The notes under the pieces were generated by a model. It did not search any database, was not told the origin of the DNA, and saw nothing but the letters and a program-made list of their open reading frames with translations. Shown piece after piece: positions 34,773 to 43,972 of a DNA stretch of 64,000 nucleotides. The stretch covers positions 1-64,000 of the forward strand of contig NZ_CP111053.1 of assembly GCF_026250525.1 (NCBI RefSeq). The letters run 5' to 3'. The stretch is from Chondrinema litorale. Its GTDB lineage: Bacteria; Bacteroidota; Bacteroidia; Cytophagales; Flammeovirgaceae. The position numbers and the translations under genes are program-made. Each line of letters starts with the position of its first letter. The first letter of the stretch is position 1.

Positions 34773-37349
34773 ATGATTCAAGATAAAAGCATAACTCAAA
34801 AAAAGGTTGAGTCGAACGGACAAAGTTCCTATAGTTATCAGGAGGTACTTGAGGCAAGTAAGGCATATTTTAGTGGAGATGAGTTAGCTGCAACTACTTG
34901 GATGCATAAATATTCTATGAAAGACAAGGAAGGTAAATTCCTTGAGAAATCACCAGAAGACATGCATCGAAGAATGGCTGAGCAGTTTGCAAGAATAGAG
35001 GGAAAATATGCTAAAAGCATAACAAAGGAGAAGAGTGGTAAACTATCTACATATGGTAAGAAGAGGAAGGCACTTTCTTTTGAGAAAGTATATGAATTGT
35101 TTAAGGAATTTAAATATGTAATTCCACAAGGGAGTGTGATGGCAGCATTGGGTAATACTCACATGATGGCTTCACTTTCTAACTGTGTGGTTTTACCATC
35201 TCCTTACGATTCATACGGTGGTATTTGCCAGACTGATGAACAATTAGCACAATTGTTTAAGAGAAGATGTGGAGTTGGTATTGATATTTCTACTTTGCGT
35301 CCTGCTAATATGAATGTAGCTAATGCAGCAGGTACTACTAGTGGTGCAGTTTCTTTTATGGAGCGTTTTTCAAACACCACCAGAGAGGTAGCACAAAACG
35401 GTAGAAGAGGTGCATTAATGATTACGATAGATGTAGCTCACCCAGATGTTGAAGATTTTGTTAAAATTAAGCAAGACTTAACTAAAGTAACAGGAGCCAA
35501 TGTTTCTGTAAGACTTTCAGATGAGTTTATGAATGCAGTATCAGAAGGAACTGAGTTTAAACTACGTTTCCCGATTGATGCAAAAGATCCAGAGATTAGC
35601 AAAATGGTAGATGCTAGAGAGCTTTGGAAGGTAATTATTTCTTCTGCACATAACACTGCTGAGCCGGGTCTTATTTTCTGGGATCGTCAACACTGGTATT
35701 CAACCTCTTCGGTTTATCCTGAATTTAAAAACATCTCTACAAATCCTTGCTCGGAGATTGCCATGCAAGGTGGAGATAGCTGTAGACTAATTGCGCTTAA
35801 CTTATACAATTTTGTAGATAATCCATTTACGCCAGAAGCAAGCTTCGATTATGAGAAATTCTTTGAAATTACTTATGAAGCACAAAGATTAATGGATGAT
35901 TTGGTTGATTTAGAATTAGAATCAATCGAGCGCATTATGGCTAAAATCGAATCTGATCCTGAGCCAGATTCAATTAAGAAAAACGAACTTGAAACTTGGA
36001 AGCTTCTTTACGAAACAGGTAAGAAGGGAAGAAGAACAGGCTTAGGTTTTACTGCTATGGGAGATGCTATGGCTGCATTAAACCTAAAATTCGATTCTGA
36101 TGAGGCAGTTGAAGCGATTGATAAAATAATGCGCGTGAAGTGTGAAGCAGAATTTGAGAGTTCTATCGATATGGCTGTAGAAAGAGATGCTTTTGTAGGT
36201 TTCAATTCTGAAATTGAAAATCAATCTGAGTTTGTTCAAATGTTGGAGAAAGAATTTCCAGTAGTTTACAAACGTATGATGGAATACGGAAGAAGAAACA
36301 TTTCTATTAGTACAGTTGCTCCAACTGGTACATTAAGTATGTTGGCTCAAACTACTTCTGGTATCGAACCTGCATTTATGCTTTCTTATAAGAGAAGAAG
36401 AAAAGTAAATGCAAGCCAAAAAGAAACCAAAGGAACTTTTAAAGATGATATGGGAGATATGTGGGAAGAATTTGACGTGTACCATGCTAAGTTTAAAACT
36501 TGGATGGAAATAAGCGGCAAATCTGATGTAGAAGAAAGCCCATATGTTGGTTCAACTGCGCAAGAGATCGATTGGTTAAAAAGAGTTGAAATTCAAGCAG
36601 TAGTTCAAAAATATGTTACTCACTCTATTAGCTCTACAATTAATTTACCACAAGATATTTCAGTAGAGAAAGTTGGTGAGATTTACATGGAATCTTGGAA
36701 ACATGGCTTAAAAGGTATTACCGTTTATCGCGATGGTTCAAGATCTGGTGTATTGGTTTCTAATGATAAGAAAGACGATGGGGCAAATGAGATTGTAGAA
36801 ACAGTAGCACCTAAGAGACCATCTAAATTAGAAGCAAGAGTAATTAGATTCTACAACGAGCAAGAAGCTTGGTTGGCAGTAGTTGGATTACTTAATGGCA
36901 GACCTTATGAGATTTTTACAGGTCAGGCAGAAGAAGCATTTGCACTTCCTGAGTATGTAGATAAAGGTTGGGTTATAAAAGGTGAAACTGAGAATGGCAG
37001 AAGTCGTTACGATTTCCAATACCACGATAGACAAGGTTACAGAGTAACTATTGAAGGTCTTTCAAGATCGTTCAATAAAGAATTCTGGAACTATGCGAAG
37101 CTAATCTCAGGTATTCTTCGTCATGGTATGCCGCTTCCATATGTGGTTGATCTAGTATCGAACCTAAACTTCGATAAAGACTATATCAATACTTGGAAAA
37201 ACGGTGTTGCTAGATCATTAAAAAGTTTGATTCCTGACGGTACTGTTGCAGTAGACAGAGAGTGTCCTAACTGTTCTGATCCAGACGGATTAATTTATGA
37301 AGAAGGATGTTTGAAGTGTAAAAGCTGTGGTTACTCAAAATGTAACTAA
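34773..37349 (+). CDS. nrdJ: Adenosylcobalamin-dependent ribonucleotide reductase (class II)
   Basis: 858 residues; reduces ribonucleotides to deoxyribonucleotides using B12 radical chemistry. Key residues are present: redox cysteines Cys138 (SLSNCVVLPSP) and Cys337 (GGDSCRLIALNL), and the radical site Asn324-Pro-Cys326-Ser-Glu328. A substrate-binding stretch PTGTLSMLAQTTSGIEPAF lies near 515-535. The C-terminus carries a zinc-ribbon CPNC...CLKCKSCGYSKC, a thioredoxin-relay tail, preceded by a TSCPD-like domain (about 680-800). The long AT-rich leader holds possible NrdR boxes. Monocistronic, ended by a strong terminator. Confidence 0.95.
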   Translation: MIQDKSITQKKVESNGQSSYSYQEVLEASKAYFSGDELAATTWMHKYSMKDKEGKFLEKSPEDMHRRMAEQFARIEGKYAKSITKEKSGKLSTYGKKRKALSFEKVYELFKEFKYVIPQGSVMAALGNTHMMASLSNCVVLPSPYDSYGGICQTDEQLAQLFKRRCGVGIDISTLRPANMNVANAAGTTSGAVSFMERFSNTTREVAQNGRRGALMITIDVAHPDVEDFVKIKQDLTKVTGANVSVRLSDEFMNAVSEGTEFKLRFPIDAKDPEISKMVDARELWKVIISSAHNTAEPGLIFWDRQHWYSTSSVYPEFKNISTNPCSEIAMQGGDSCRLIALNLYNFVDNPFTPEASFDYEKFFEITYEAQRLMDDLVDLELESIERIMAKIESDPEPDSIKKNELETWKLLYETGKKGRRTGLGFTAMGDAMAALNLKFDSDEAVEAIDKIMRVKCEAEFESSIDMAVERDAFVGFNSEIENQSEFVQMLEKEFPVVYKRMMEYGRRNISISTVAPTGTLSMLAQTTSGIEPAFMLSYKRRRKVNASQKETKGTFKDDMGDMWEEFDVYHAKFKTWMEISGKSDVEESPYVGSTAQEIDWLKRVEIQAVVQKYVTHSISSTINLPQDISVEKVGEIYMESWKHGLKGITVYRDGSRSGVLVSNDKKDDGANEIVETVAPKRPSKLEARVIRFYNEQEAWLAVVGLLNGRPYEIFTGQAEEAFALPEYVDKGWVIKGETENGRSRYDFQYHDRQGYRVTIEGLSRSFNKEFWNYAKLISGILRHGMPLPYVVDLVSNLNFDKDYINTWKNGVARSLKSLIPDGTVAVDRECPNCSDPDGLIYEEGCLKCKSCGYSKCN

Positions 37350-37379
37350 TTCGAATAGAACTTCTTAAGTAGATTATTC

Positions 37380-37432
37380 AAAGATGTTTCAAAGTTAATC
37401 TTATAAAGATTTTTTTTGAAACATCTTTTTTT
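37380..37432 (+). terminator. Terminator of nrdJ
   Basis: A 14-bp perfect stem (aaagatgtttcaaa 37380-37393; tttgaaacatcttt 37415-37428) followed by T residues. The rest of the gap to 37689 is AT-rich and holds no gene I can support. Confidence 0.85.
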
Positions 37433-37689
37433 ATAATTGCCTTTTCAGGAAAAGTGTCTATTCATTATCAGAAAAGTGATTTTTTCTGTTACCTTTTGGT
37501 TTTATAGTATATTCTTTTTCGTCGTCAAGAAAAGAATCACCATAAAAATCATCAGAAGGTATTGTTCTGTTGTTCTTATTTTTCTTTTGGATATTTTTTT
37601 GTGTTTTCATGTTCTTGAATTTAAATTTATTATTGTACGTGGTTTTATTTTGAAGTCACATACAATGCGTCAAATTTTGAACTACTGAT

Positions 37690-38280
37690 ATGAATAGAAA
37701 TGTGCATCAACTGAAAGATGAGGAAATAATATATAGTCTTACTAATCAGTTTGATACGACTTGTTTCAACGAGATATCAAAACGATATGAAACAAAAATA
37801 TTCAAAAGATGCAGGGCATATGTAAAAGATGAAGAATTGGCACGCGATCTTACGCAAGATATTTTCATAAAATTATTTCTTCATTTAGATGCCTTTAAAT
37901 CTGGTGGCAGGTTTTCGCCATGGCTATATACTATTGCCAATAATACTTGCTTGGACTACCTTAGAAAAAACCGTAAAAAATACCATGTAAAGCTGTCAGA
38001 AGAACTTTTCGAGCAGTTTGAAGACATATCTGAATTAGACGTAGATCATTCTTTAGACGAAGATTTAACTATGGAATTGCTAGAAGAGTTAATGAAGCAA
38101 TTACCTCCTCAAGATAAAATGGTTTTGTTACTGAAATACAGTCAAAAACTTTCTTTAAAAGAGATTCAAGAAATTATGGGTTTGGGAGAAAGTGCGGTAA
38201 AAATGAGATTAAAACGAGCAAGAGAAAAGATAACCCGATTACACAAAACGTATAAAAAAATTAAAGGATTTGATAATTAA
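37690..38280 (+). CDS. ECF-type sigma-70 family RNA polymerase sigma factor
   Basis: 196 residues with the two ECF sigma domains: sigma2 (about 25-95, LARDLTQDIFIKLFLHLDAF and GGRFSPWLYTIANNTCLDYLRK) for -10 recognition and sigma4 (about 135-188, LPPQDKMVLLLKYSQKLSLKEIQEIMGLGESAVKMRLKRAREK) for -35. Unlike many ECF loci there is no anti-sigma gene next to it, so its signal is unknown. Ends in a strong terminator shared with the convergent rimK gene. Confidence 0.92.
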   Translation: MNRNVHQLKDEEIIYSLTNQFDTTCFNEISKRYETKIFKRCRAYVKDEELARDLTQDIFIKLFLHLDAFKSGGRFSPWLYTIANNTCLDYLRKNRKKYHVKLSEELFEQFEDISELDVDHSLDEDLTMELLEELMKQLPPQDKMVLLLKYSQKLSLKEIQEIMGLGESAVKMRLKRAREKITRLHKTYKKIKGFDN

Positions 38281-38282
38281 CA

Positions 38283-38315
38283 AAGGCTGGATTTCAAAAT
38301 CCAGCCTTGTTTTTT
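38283..38315 (+). terminator. Terminator overlapping the rimK stop
   Basis: Stem aaggctggattt (38283-38294) and aaatccagcctt (38297-38308), 12 bp with a two-base spacer, then G and six T. The T-run overlaps the last codons of the convergent rimK gene. Confidence 0.88.
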
Positions 38316-39225
38316 ATACTCCGATTTTATCCTTTTTCTTAGAATCTGTATGATGCACAGATTGTTCTACAAACTCAACAATTTTATCAGCAATATCGAT
38401 TTTTGTAGATTTTTCAATTCCTTCTAAACCTGGCGAAGCATTTACTTCAATTACTAATGGTCCTCTTTCTGAGCGAAGCATATCCACACCAGCAATATGA
38501 AGCCCTAGTGCTTGCGCTGCCTTAATTGCAACTGATTTCTCTTCACGCTTCAATTTAACGGGAGTTCCCACACCACCTCTGTGTAGGTTTGAACGAAATT
38601 CACCTTCTTGGCCTTGTCGCATCATCGCACCAACAACTTTCCCATTTATAACAAAAGCTCTAATGTCTGCACCTTTGGCTTCTTTTATAAACTCTTGTAT
38701 CAAAATGTTAGCATCGAGTCCGTAAAATGCTTGAATAACAGATTTAGCAGCTTTTTGAGTTTCGGCAAGTACAACACCGAGTCCTTGGGTACCTTCAAGT
38801 AGTTTTATAATGAGGGGAGCACCACCAACTTGTTTAATCAATGTTTGAACATCGCCCGGATATTTTGCAAAAGCAGTTTTTGGTATACCTACACCTGCTT
38901 TAGAGAGAATCTGAAGACTTCTTAATTTGTCTCTGGCTCTTACCAAGGCTAAGCTACTTACTGTAGTAAATACCTTTTGCATTTCAAACTGGCGAATAAT
39001 GGCAGTGCCATAGAACGTCACCGATGAGCCAATTCGAGGTATTATAGCATCAATACCTGTTATTTCATGGTCGCCAATATATACATTAGGTCTGTCCTTT
39101 TCGATTACTACATAGCAGTTGGTATGGTTAATCACCTCCGCTTCGTGACCTCTTTTTTTGATAGCCTCAACCAATCGCTGCGTTGAGTATAATTTCTTAT
39201 TTCGTGATAAAACGGCAATTTTCAT
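38314..39225 (-). CDS. rimK: RimK-like ATP-grasp ligase
   Basis: 303 residues. ATP-grasp fold with the ATP-binding loop LLEGTQGLGVVLAET (about 143-157) and the Mg-binding end VIEVNASPGLEGIEKSTK (about 270-287). E. coli RimK adds glutamates to ribosomal protein S6 C-termini and makes poly-glutamate. The upstream gene is a RimB-like protein that overlaps by one base (taatg), which supports a RimB-RimK pair acting on the ribosome. Substrate in this organism is inferred. Confidence 0.9.
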   Translation of the reverse strand: MKIAVLSRNKKLYSTQRLVEAIKKRGHEAEVINHTNCYVVIEKDRPNVYIGDHEITGIDAIIPRIGSSVTFYGTAIIRQFEMQKVFTTVSSLALVRARDKLRSLQILSKAGVGIPKTAFAKYPGDVQTLIKQVGGAPLIIKLLEGTQGLGVVLAETQKAAKSVIQAFYGLDANILIQEFIKEAKGADIRAFVINGKVVGAMMRQGQEGEFRSNLHRGGVGTPVKLKREEKSVAIKAAQALGLHIAGVDMLRSERGPLVIEVNASPGLEGIEKSTKIDIADKIVEFVEQSVHHTDSKKKDKIGV

Positions 39226-39695
39226 TAGCCTTTGTTTATATTTTTAAGATTATAAGATAAATTTTTCTGGCTTACATCGACGAGAAACTTATTCTTAAGA
39301 AGCTTTTTACCCAGCAAAACCGGATACTTCATTTGTTCTCTGTCTGAAAGTGTAAGATCAACCTTTATAATTTTACCAAAAAGCCTAATCCTACTTTTAA
39401 TCACATATCTATATTCTGTGTGTCCGAATGAACTTTTGATTCTTTTTTCTCTAAAATTTTCGGAACTGAACTCTATCCCATTGTATTGGGGATGGTCAGG
39501 ATCCAGCAAATAGAAGGTGATTATTTCTTTTCCCTGTCTTTCAATAAGCTTAACCTTATGGCAATGTATTGCTGATGTTTCTGCACCAGTGTCGATTTTG
39601 CAGGGAATATCAAAAAGATTTAAGTCAGGAAAATCAACTTTATCCAGACTTCCAATAACTAGTTTTTTATTCAAAAGACTTCTTTCTTTTAACAA
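39225..39695 (-). CDS. RimB-like retropepsin-fold protease (ATP-grasp partner)
   Basis: 156 residues, one pepsin-like lobe. The active-site motif is IDTGAETSAIHC (Asp35-Thr-Gly-Ala), followed by strands that include YPVLLGKKLLKNKFLVDVSQ, typical of the small RimK-associated aspartic-like protease family (often annotated ATP-dependent zinc protease, PF05618). Translationally coupled to rimK through the TAATG overlap. In Pseudomonas RimB modulates RimK; whether it does so here is inference. The single conserved Asp implies a homodimer. Confidence 0.85.
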   Translation of the reverse strand: MLKERSLLNKKLVIGSLDKVDFPDLNLFDIPCKIDTGAETSAIHCHKVKLIERQGKEIITFYLLDPDHPQYNGIEFSSENFREKRIKSSFGHTEYRYVIKSRIRLFGKIIKVDLTLSDREQMKYPVLLGKKLLKNKFLVDVSQKNLSYNLKNINKG

Positions 39696-39816
39696 ATTTA
39701 ATAAATCAATACAGACATAAAGAATTTTAATATTAATACTTAATTAAATTATCCAAAGAGATTTGAGATGTTTTTTTGAAAAAAATTGAGAATAGGGGAG
39801 GAAAACTTAAAACAGA

Positions 39817-39900
39817 AAGGTCTAAAAACGAAGCTAGGCAACAAAACGATTGCTGCCCAGCCAATTGAATCCAATCATGAAGAATCGGAAAACCGACCTT
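39817..39900. ncRNA. Possible structured RNA element
   Basis: Within the 318-base gap between rimB and the next gene (39696-40013, otherwise AT-rich and empty) is a GC-richer island. It can form a hairpin at 39833-39861 (gctaggcaaca pairing tgctgcccagc, 9 of 11), a tcgg-AAAA-ccga hairpin at 39885-39896, and a closing aaggtc/gacctt pairing (39817-39822 with 39895-39900, mutually exclusive with part of the second hairpin). Orientation and expression are unknown. This could also be chance or a repeat remnant. Confidence 0.25.
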
Positions 39901-40013
39901 CATATTTCAAAACTAAATAATTAAATCTTTACAATTTCATAACAAATGCTAATGAAACTTTTTTCTATTCCTAATAACTGTAAATACATACAATATTTGG
40001 TTACAACTCTTCC

Positions 40014-40292
40014 TTATAGCAGATTTCTTAAGTCAAAATCGCAGAAATATGGAAGATGATTTGGTTTAGCAAGATCAATTGAAAGTATATTATTCATATC
40101 ATCAGTATAAATAATTTCATAATATTCTTTCTCAAATAGGTAGAGTACGCAAACGGTATCATCAATTTTTGCAGAACCCGTGTATTGTGCTTCTAGTAGT
40201 AATTTGTTGAGTTTTACTGAAAATGGTAGCGTTATAAATTTACTGATCATTGTTAGTATGTTTAGTTTGATTTGTTGCTTTGAAAACGGCAT
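40014..40292 (-). CDS. Small hypothetical protein
   Basis: 92 residues, no recognised domain and no signal peptide. A predicted alpha-beta content (KLNKLLLEAQYTGSAKIDDTVCVLYLFEKEYYEIIYTDD) looks like a compact cytoplasmic protein. Alternative start at Met15 (ILTM). Standalone gene; no partner or clear terminator seen. Low information. Confidence 0.45.
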   Translation of the reverse strand: MPFSKQQIKLNILTMISKFITLPFSVKLNKLLLEAQYTGSAKIDDTVCVLYLFEKEYYEIIYTDDMNNILSIDLAKPNHLPYFCDFDLRNLL

Positions 40293-40642
40293 TTTTTTTT
40301 GAATAGAATATACCGTTAAGCTTTATTTGCTTTCAAATGAAACAAAGCTAGTATTATAACAATGTACAAACTTTATTTTTTAAGATTCCTTTTGAGACAA
40401 ATAGCGCAAAAATCACAGTTTTAGACTGTGGAGAGTATAGGTTACTTAAAAAGTAGTAGATATGATGAAAAAGGGTAGGAGTATGATTATTAGCAATAAA
40501 AGAATATTCTTTTTTAATATTTTATTCAAAGTTTATAGTCCTTAAACTTTATTAACCGTAAGCTTGAGTGGTAAATAATAAATTATAGGTATAAAAAAGA
40601 AAAGAGTAGATTCAAATTCTACTCTTTTCTTTTTATAATAAT
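40293..40642. other. Intergenic region
   Basis: 350 bases, AT-rich, containing only the terminator at 40595-40634. I see no promoter or gene that can be supported. Confidence 0.5.
40595..40634 (-). terminator. Terminator of alkaline phosphatase gene
   Basis: A long, nearly uninterrupted stem (aaaagaaaagagtaga, right arm tctactcttttctttt) that is A/T-flanked on both sides, so it can end transcription in either direction. It begins just after the phosphatase stop. Confidence 0.85.
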
Positions 40643-41794
40643 TTATTGTTGATTTTGAAATTGATATGCTTTTAAGAATTTGTCGAAGATAGCAGTGTTT
40701 TCAAAATAACCAGAAAACTGTTCTGCTTGGGGGCCAAATGCAAATACAGGGACAGAAACAGCAGTGTGACTTCCAGTAGTAAACATTGCATTTACTTCGC
40801 CATTTTCAATTGAGCCACCATTTAATGTTAATCCTCCAGTTTCATGGTCGGCGGTAACTACTACCAACGTATGTTTGTCTTTTGCTGCAAATTCTAATGC
40901 TTTAGCGATTGTTCTGTCAAAATCTAGCATTTCATCCACTACATATTGAATGTCGTTAGCATGTCCACCCCAATCAATTTGAGATCCTTCTACCATTAAA
41001 AAGAATCCTTTTTCGTTTTGGCTTAAGAGCTCAATAGCTTTTTCAGCAGCATTAGGTAGCATATCTTCTCTGCCCTTAGAATATGGAGGGTTTTCATTTT
41101 CAGCAGTTAAAGCGGCAACTTTACCAGAGGTAATCGGAGCAAGATCATCCATAGAATAAACAACCTGATAGCCTTTGTCTTTTAAATCAACAGTAAGGTC
41201 TTTACCGTCTTCTCTATCAGCAAAGAATTTTTTACCACCACCAATAAAAACATCTATATCAGTTTTTAAAAAGTCAGCAGCAATTTCTTCTTCCATATTT
41301 CTTTTCGGTTGGTGAGCTATAAAAGATGCAGGAGTTGCATGTGTAATTGAGCTTGTTGCTACAAGACCAGTTGCTAAACCATTTTTTTCTGCTATTTCAA
41401 GAATAGTTTCAATAGGTTTGCCATCTGGATCTACACCAATTGCACCATTGTATGTTTTTTTACCAGCAGAAAATGCTGTTGCACCAGAAGCAGAGTCAGT
41501 AATATATTTATCAGAAGAGTAGGTTTTGCTCATTCCCATCACTGGCATATTCTCAATAAATAATTTACCATGATTAGCCGTCATACCAGCATATACTTGT
41601 GTAATGCCCATACCATCGCCTACAAGAAAAATAATATTTTTGACTTCTTGGGTGCTATCAGGAGCATAAACAATTTTACTTACTTCGTGAGTTTTATTTG
41701 CCCTAACAGTAGTTCTTTCTGGACTTTTTGCTTCCTGACATGAAACTATGCTAAGAATACTTAGACAGATTATTAAAAGGAATTTTTTTGTCAT
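40643..41794 (-). CDS. PhoA-family alkaline phosphatase, lipoprotein
   Basis: 383 residues; a periplasmic phosphomonoesterase. Lipobox SIVSC (Cys19). The alkaline phosphatase fold is indicated by metal-binding NIIFLVGDGMGITQV (Asp60), the nucleophile Asp100-Ser101-Ala (TDSASGATAFSAGKKT), HATPASFIAHQ, VEGSQIDWGGHAND and TADHETGGLTL. PhoA is usually longer; 383 residues fits the shorter Bacteroidota forms lacking extra crown regions. A TAGCTTTG promoter box lies 29 bases before the start. No Pho-box is identified. Confidence 0.95.
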   Translation of the reverse strand: MTKKFLLIICLSILSIVSCQEAKSPERTTVRANKTHEVSKIVYAPDSTQEVKNIIFLVGDGMGITQVYAGMTANHGKLFIENMPVMGMSKTYSSDKYITDSASGATAFSAGKKTYNGAIGVDPDGKPIETILEIAEKNGLATGLVATSSITHATPASFIAHQPKRNMEEEIAADFLKTDIDVFIGGGKKFFADREDGKDLTVDLKDKGYQVVYSMDDLAPITSGKVAALTAENENPPYSKGREDMLPNAAEKAIELLSQNEKGFFLMVEGSQIDWGGHANDIQYVVDEMLDFDRTIAKALEFAAKDKHTLVVVTADHETGGLTLNGGSIENGEVNAMFTTGSHTAVSVPVFAFGPQAEQFSGYFENTAIFDKFLKAYQFQNQQ

Positions 41795-41822
41795 TACATT
41801 AAATATTTAAATTATTTAGCGG

Positions 41823-41830
41823 CAAAGCTA
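41823..41830 (-). promoter_or_regulatory. Candidate promoter -7 box of the phosphatase gene
   Basis: Minus-strand TAGCTTTG (CAAAGCTA on plus) matches TAnnTTTG exactly, 29-36 bases before ATG 41794. A T-rich TTTTCC stands near the -33 position but does not match TTTG. Confidence 0.45.
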
Positions 41831-41928
41831 ATTGGATTGCTATAAGTCTGGAAAACTTAGATGCTTTTTAATATTATGATTGATAAATTTAACCTTTTCT
41901 TAATTTTATCTAACAACAGCTCAAAAAA

Positions 41929-43470
41929 ATGAAACTTTTCTCTTTCCGAATCTGGCTATTTGCTGGTTTAACTTTTTTATCTCTCAATCTACTTGCTCAG
42001 GAGGCGAATGTTAAGAGGATTGATAAATATCTCTCTGACGCACAAGTAGCTTGGAATGTGCCAGGTATGGCTGTAGCAATCGTAAAAGATGGAGAAGTAA
42101 TTTTGAGTAAAGGTTATGGCACCAAAGAAATAGGCAAAACAGAGAAAGTAGATGAAAATACCTTATTTGCAATTGCCTCAAATACGAAAGCTTTTATAGC
42201 ATCATCACTCGCAGTTTTAGCTGGCGAAGGTAAAATTAACTGGGATGATAAGGTGCAAAAGTATCTACCTAGATTTGCTATGTACGATTCTTATGTGAGT
42301 AGCCATATAACAATTCGTGATTTATTATGCCATAGAGCAGGTTTGGGTACTTTTAGTGGAGATGTAATTTGGTATAAGTCTGAACGAAGTGCAGCAGAAG
42401 TAGTAGAAAAAATACAGTATATTCCTCAAGCATATGATTTTAGATCGGGTTATGGCTATTCTAATGTGATGTTTATTACCGCAGGAGAAGTGATTAAAGC
42501 AGCTACAGGAAAGTCTTGGTCTGATTATGTAAAAGAAACTTTTTTTAAGCCTTTGGGCATGGAAAGAAGTATTACAAGTACAAATGATTTAGATTCAAAA
42601 GGAAATTTTGCTATTCCTCACAAACCTACTCCTAAAGAAGTGCAAGCTATTGATTGGGTAAATTGGGATAATATGGGTGCAGCTGGGGGTATTATTTCTA
42701 GTGTAGACGATATGTCTAAATGGATGATATTGCAGCTAAATAGCGGTATTTTGAAAAGTGATACCATTATTAAACCTGATTATCAAAATATAATGTGGAC
42801 ACCTCATAATAACTATGTGGTGAGTGTAAATTCAAAAAAGCAACAACCCGGCAGACATTTTAATGCTTATGGTTTAGCTTGGGGTTTACAAGATTATTAT
42901 GGTAATATGATAGTTACCCACAGTGGTGGTTATGATGGAATGTATTCTAGAGTAATGATGATACCAGATATAGATTTAGGCATAGTGATTCTGACTAATA
43001 CCATGGAAGGTATAACTACTCCTTTGTGTTACTATATTTTAAATGCATTTATTAATAAAGAAGCAAAAGATTGGTCTGCAGAAGCACTTGAAAGTGCTCG
43101 AAAAGATCATGACCACGAAGAAGAAATTGCTAAAAGAAGAGCTGTAAAAGTTGAAAATACTAAACCTACTCATAGTTTGTCTGCATATACCGGTACTTAC
43201 TACGATTCATTTTATGGTGAGATAAAAGTTTATGAGCAAGACAATCAATTAAGAATAGACTTTGAGAAAGCCCCTTTACTTTCTGCTACTTTAAAGCACT
43301 GGCATTACGATACTTGGGAAATTATCTGGGATGATGAACAAGCTTGGTTTGATTTCGGAACAGTTCAGTTTGAGTTGGATAATAACTTAAATGTAAGCGG
43401 ATTACAATTTGATGTTCCTAACTATGATATATTCTTCGAAGAATTAAATATGAAGAAAAAAGTAGATTAA
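41929..43470 (+). CDS. Serine hydrolase (class C beta-lactamase / DD-peptidase-like)
   Basis: 513 residues, exported (signal 1-24, LNLLAQ). Catalytic motifs of the beta-lactamase-C family are present: Ser84-x-x-Lys87 (ASNTKAF), Tyr177-Ser-Asn179 (GYGYSNV), and His331-Ser-Gly333 (THSGGYDG) in the position of KTG. The C-terminal 100 residues match a DUF3471-type beta domain. Such proteins act as esterases, amidases or peptidases rather than true beta-lactamases. Standalone gene; its last codons lie in a palindrome shared with the convergent META gene. Confidence 0.9.
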   Translation: MKLFSFRIWLFAGLTFLSLNLLAQEANVKRIDKYLSDAQVAWNVPGMAVAIVKDGEVILSKGYGTKEIGKTEKVDENTLFAIASNTKAFIASSLAVLAGEGKINWDDKVQKYLPRFAMYDSYVSSHITIRDLLCHRAGLGTFSGDVIWYKSERSAAEVVEKIQYIPQAYDFRSGYGYSNVMFITAGEVIKAATGKSWSDYVKETFFKPLGMERSITSTNDLDSKGNFAIPHKPTPKEVQAIDWVNWDNMGAAGGIISSVDDMSKWMILQLNSGILKSDTIIKPDYQNIMWTPHNNYVVSVNSKKQQPGRHFNAYGLAWGLQDYYGNMIVTHSGGYDGMYSRVMMIPDIDLGIVILTNTMEGITTPLCYYILNAFINKEAKDWSAEALESARKDHDHEEEIAKRRAVKVENTKPTHSLSAYTGTYYDSFYGEIKVYEQDNQLRIDFEKAPLLSATLKHWHYDTWEIIWDDEQAWFDFGTVQFELDNNLNVSGLQFDVPNYDIFFEELNMKKKVD

Positions 43471-43495
43471 TGCCTAGGCATTAATCTACTTTTTT
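43456..43495. terminator. 40-bp perfect palindrome, bidirectional terminator
   Basis: The two arms (centre between 43475 and 43476) pair perfectly from A6 to T6. It ends both the serine hydrolase transcript (plus) and the META lipoprotein transcript (minus). The stop codons of both genes lie inside its arms. Confidence 0.9.
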
Positions 43496-43939
43496 AAAAA
43501 TAAGGTTGATATCTTTTTCTTGATATAAGAATAATTTTCCTTCCCTAATGTCAAAGTTATCGCTGCTTTGTAACAGTTGCAGAAATTCACTTTCGTTTAC
43601 TGGAGGTATACAAGCTTTCTTTGTCGACATGAGCTGTTTAACTTCGATACCTTTGGCATCATTCGCTGAAAAAGTCCCATTAAAATTATTGCAGCCTGAA
43701 TAACCCATCACTCTATTTTCATTTATATGAAATTCAACATAGGGTAATTCATTGTAAATACTTTTGTCAATGGGAGTATTACTTATGGTTTCTAATACCC
43801 AAATGTCATTCAGTAAAGTAGTTGCTGGCACTTCTTGTTCTGTTGTTTCATTTTGTTCTTGATATGCTGTGTCTTGTGTAACACTCTTTTTGCATGCTGT
43901 AAATGCAATTAGTAATAAAGCGGTTGAAATATACTTCAT
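43481..43939 (-). CDS. META-domain lipoprotein (HslJ-like)
   Basis: 152 residues with lipobox FTAC (Cys16). The META domain (about 40-150) shows VMGYSGCNNFNGTFSA and the STKKACI and LLQSSDNFDIREGKLFL segments characteristic of HslJ-like proteins, which are small envelope proteins of poorly known role, often stress-related. 33 bases separate it from the upstream vWA lipoprotein gene, so the two probably form an operon transcribed leftwards. Terminates in the perfect palindrome. Confidence 0.88.
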   Translation of the reverse strand: MKYISTALLLIAFTACKKSVTQDTAYQEQNETTEQEVPATTLLNDIWVLETISNTPIDKSIYNELPYVEFHINENRVMGYSGCNNFNGTFSANDAKGIEVKQLMSTKKACIPPVNESEFLQLLQSSDNFDIREGKLFLYQEKDINLIFKKVD

Positions 43940-43972
43940 AAATAAATTTTAATTTGAACCGAAATTTAATAG

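Noticed and set aside
37437..37688. Hydrophobic 83-residue open frame after the nrdJ terminator
   Set aside because: Composition is that of AT-rich noncoding DNA, there is no ribosome site, and no family resemblance; it ends two bases before the sigma factor start.
39833..39861. tRNA gene in the rimB-hypothetical gap
   Set aside because: The hairpin lacks a TpsiC arm, an anticodon loop and acceptor pairing.
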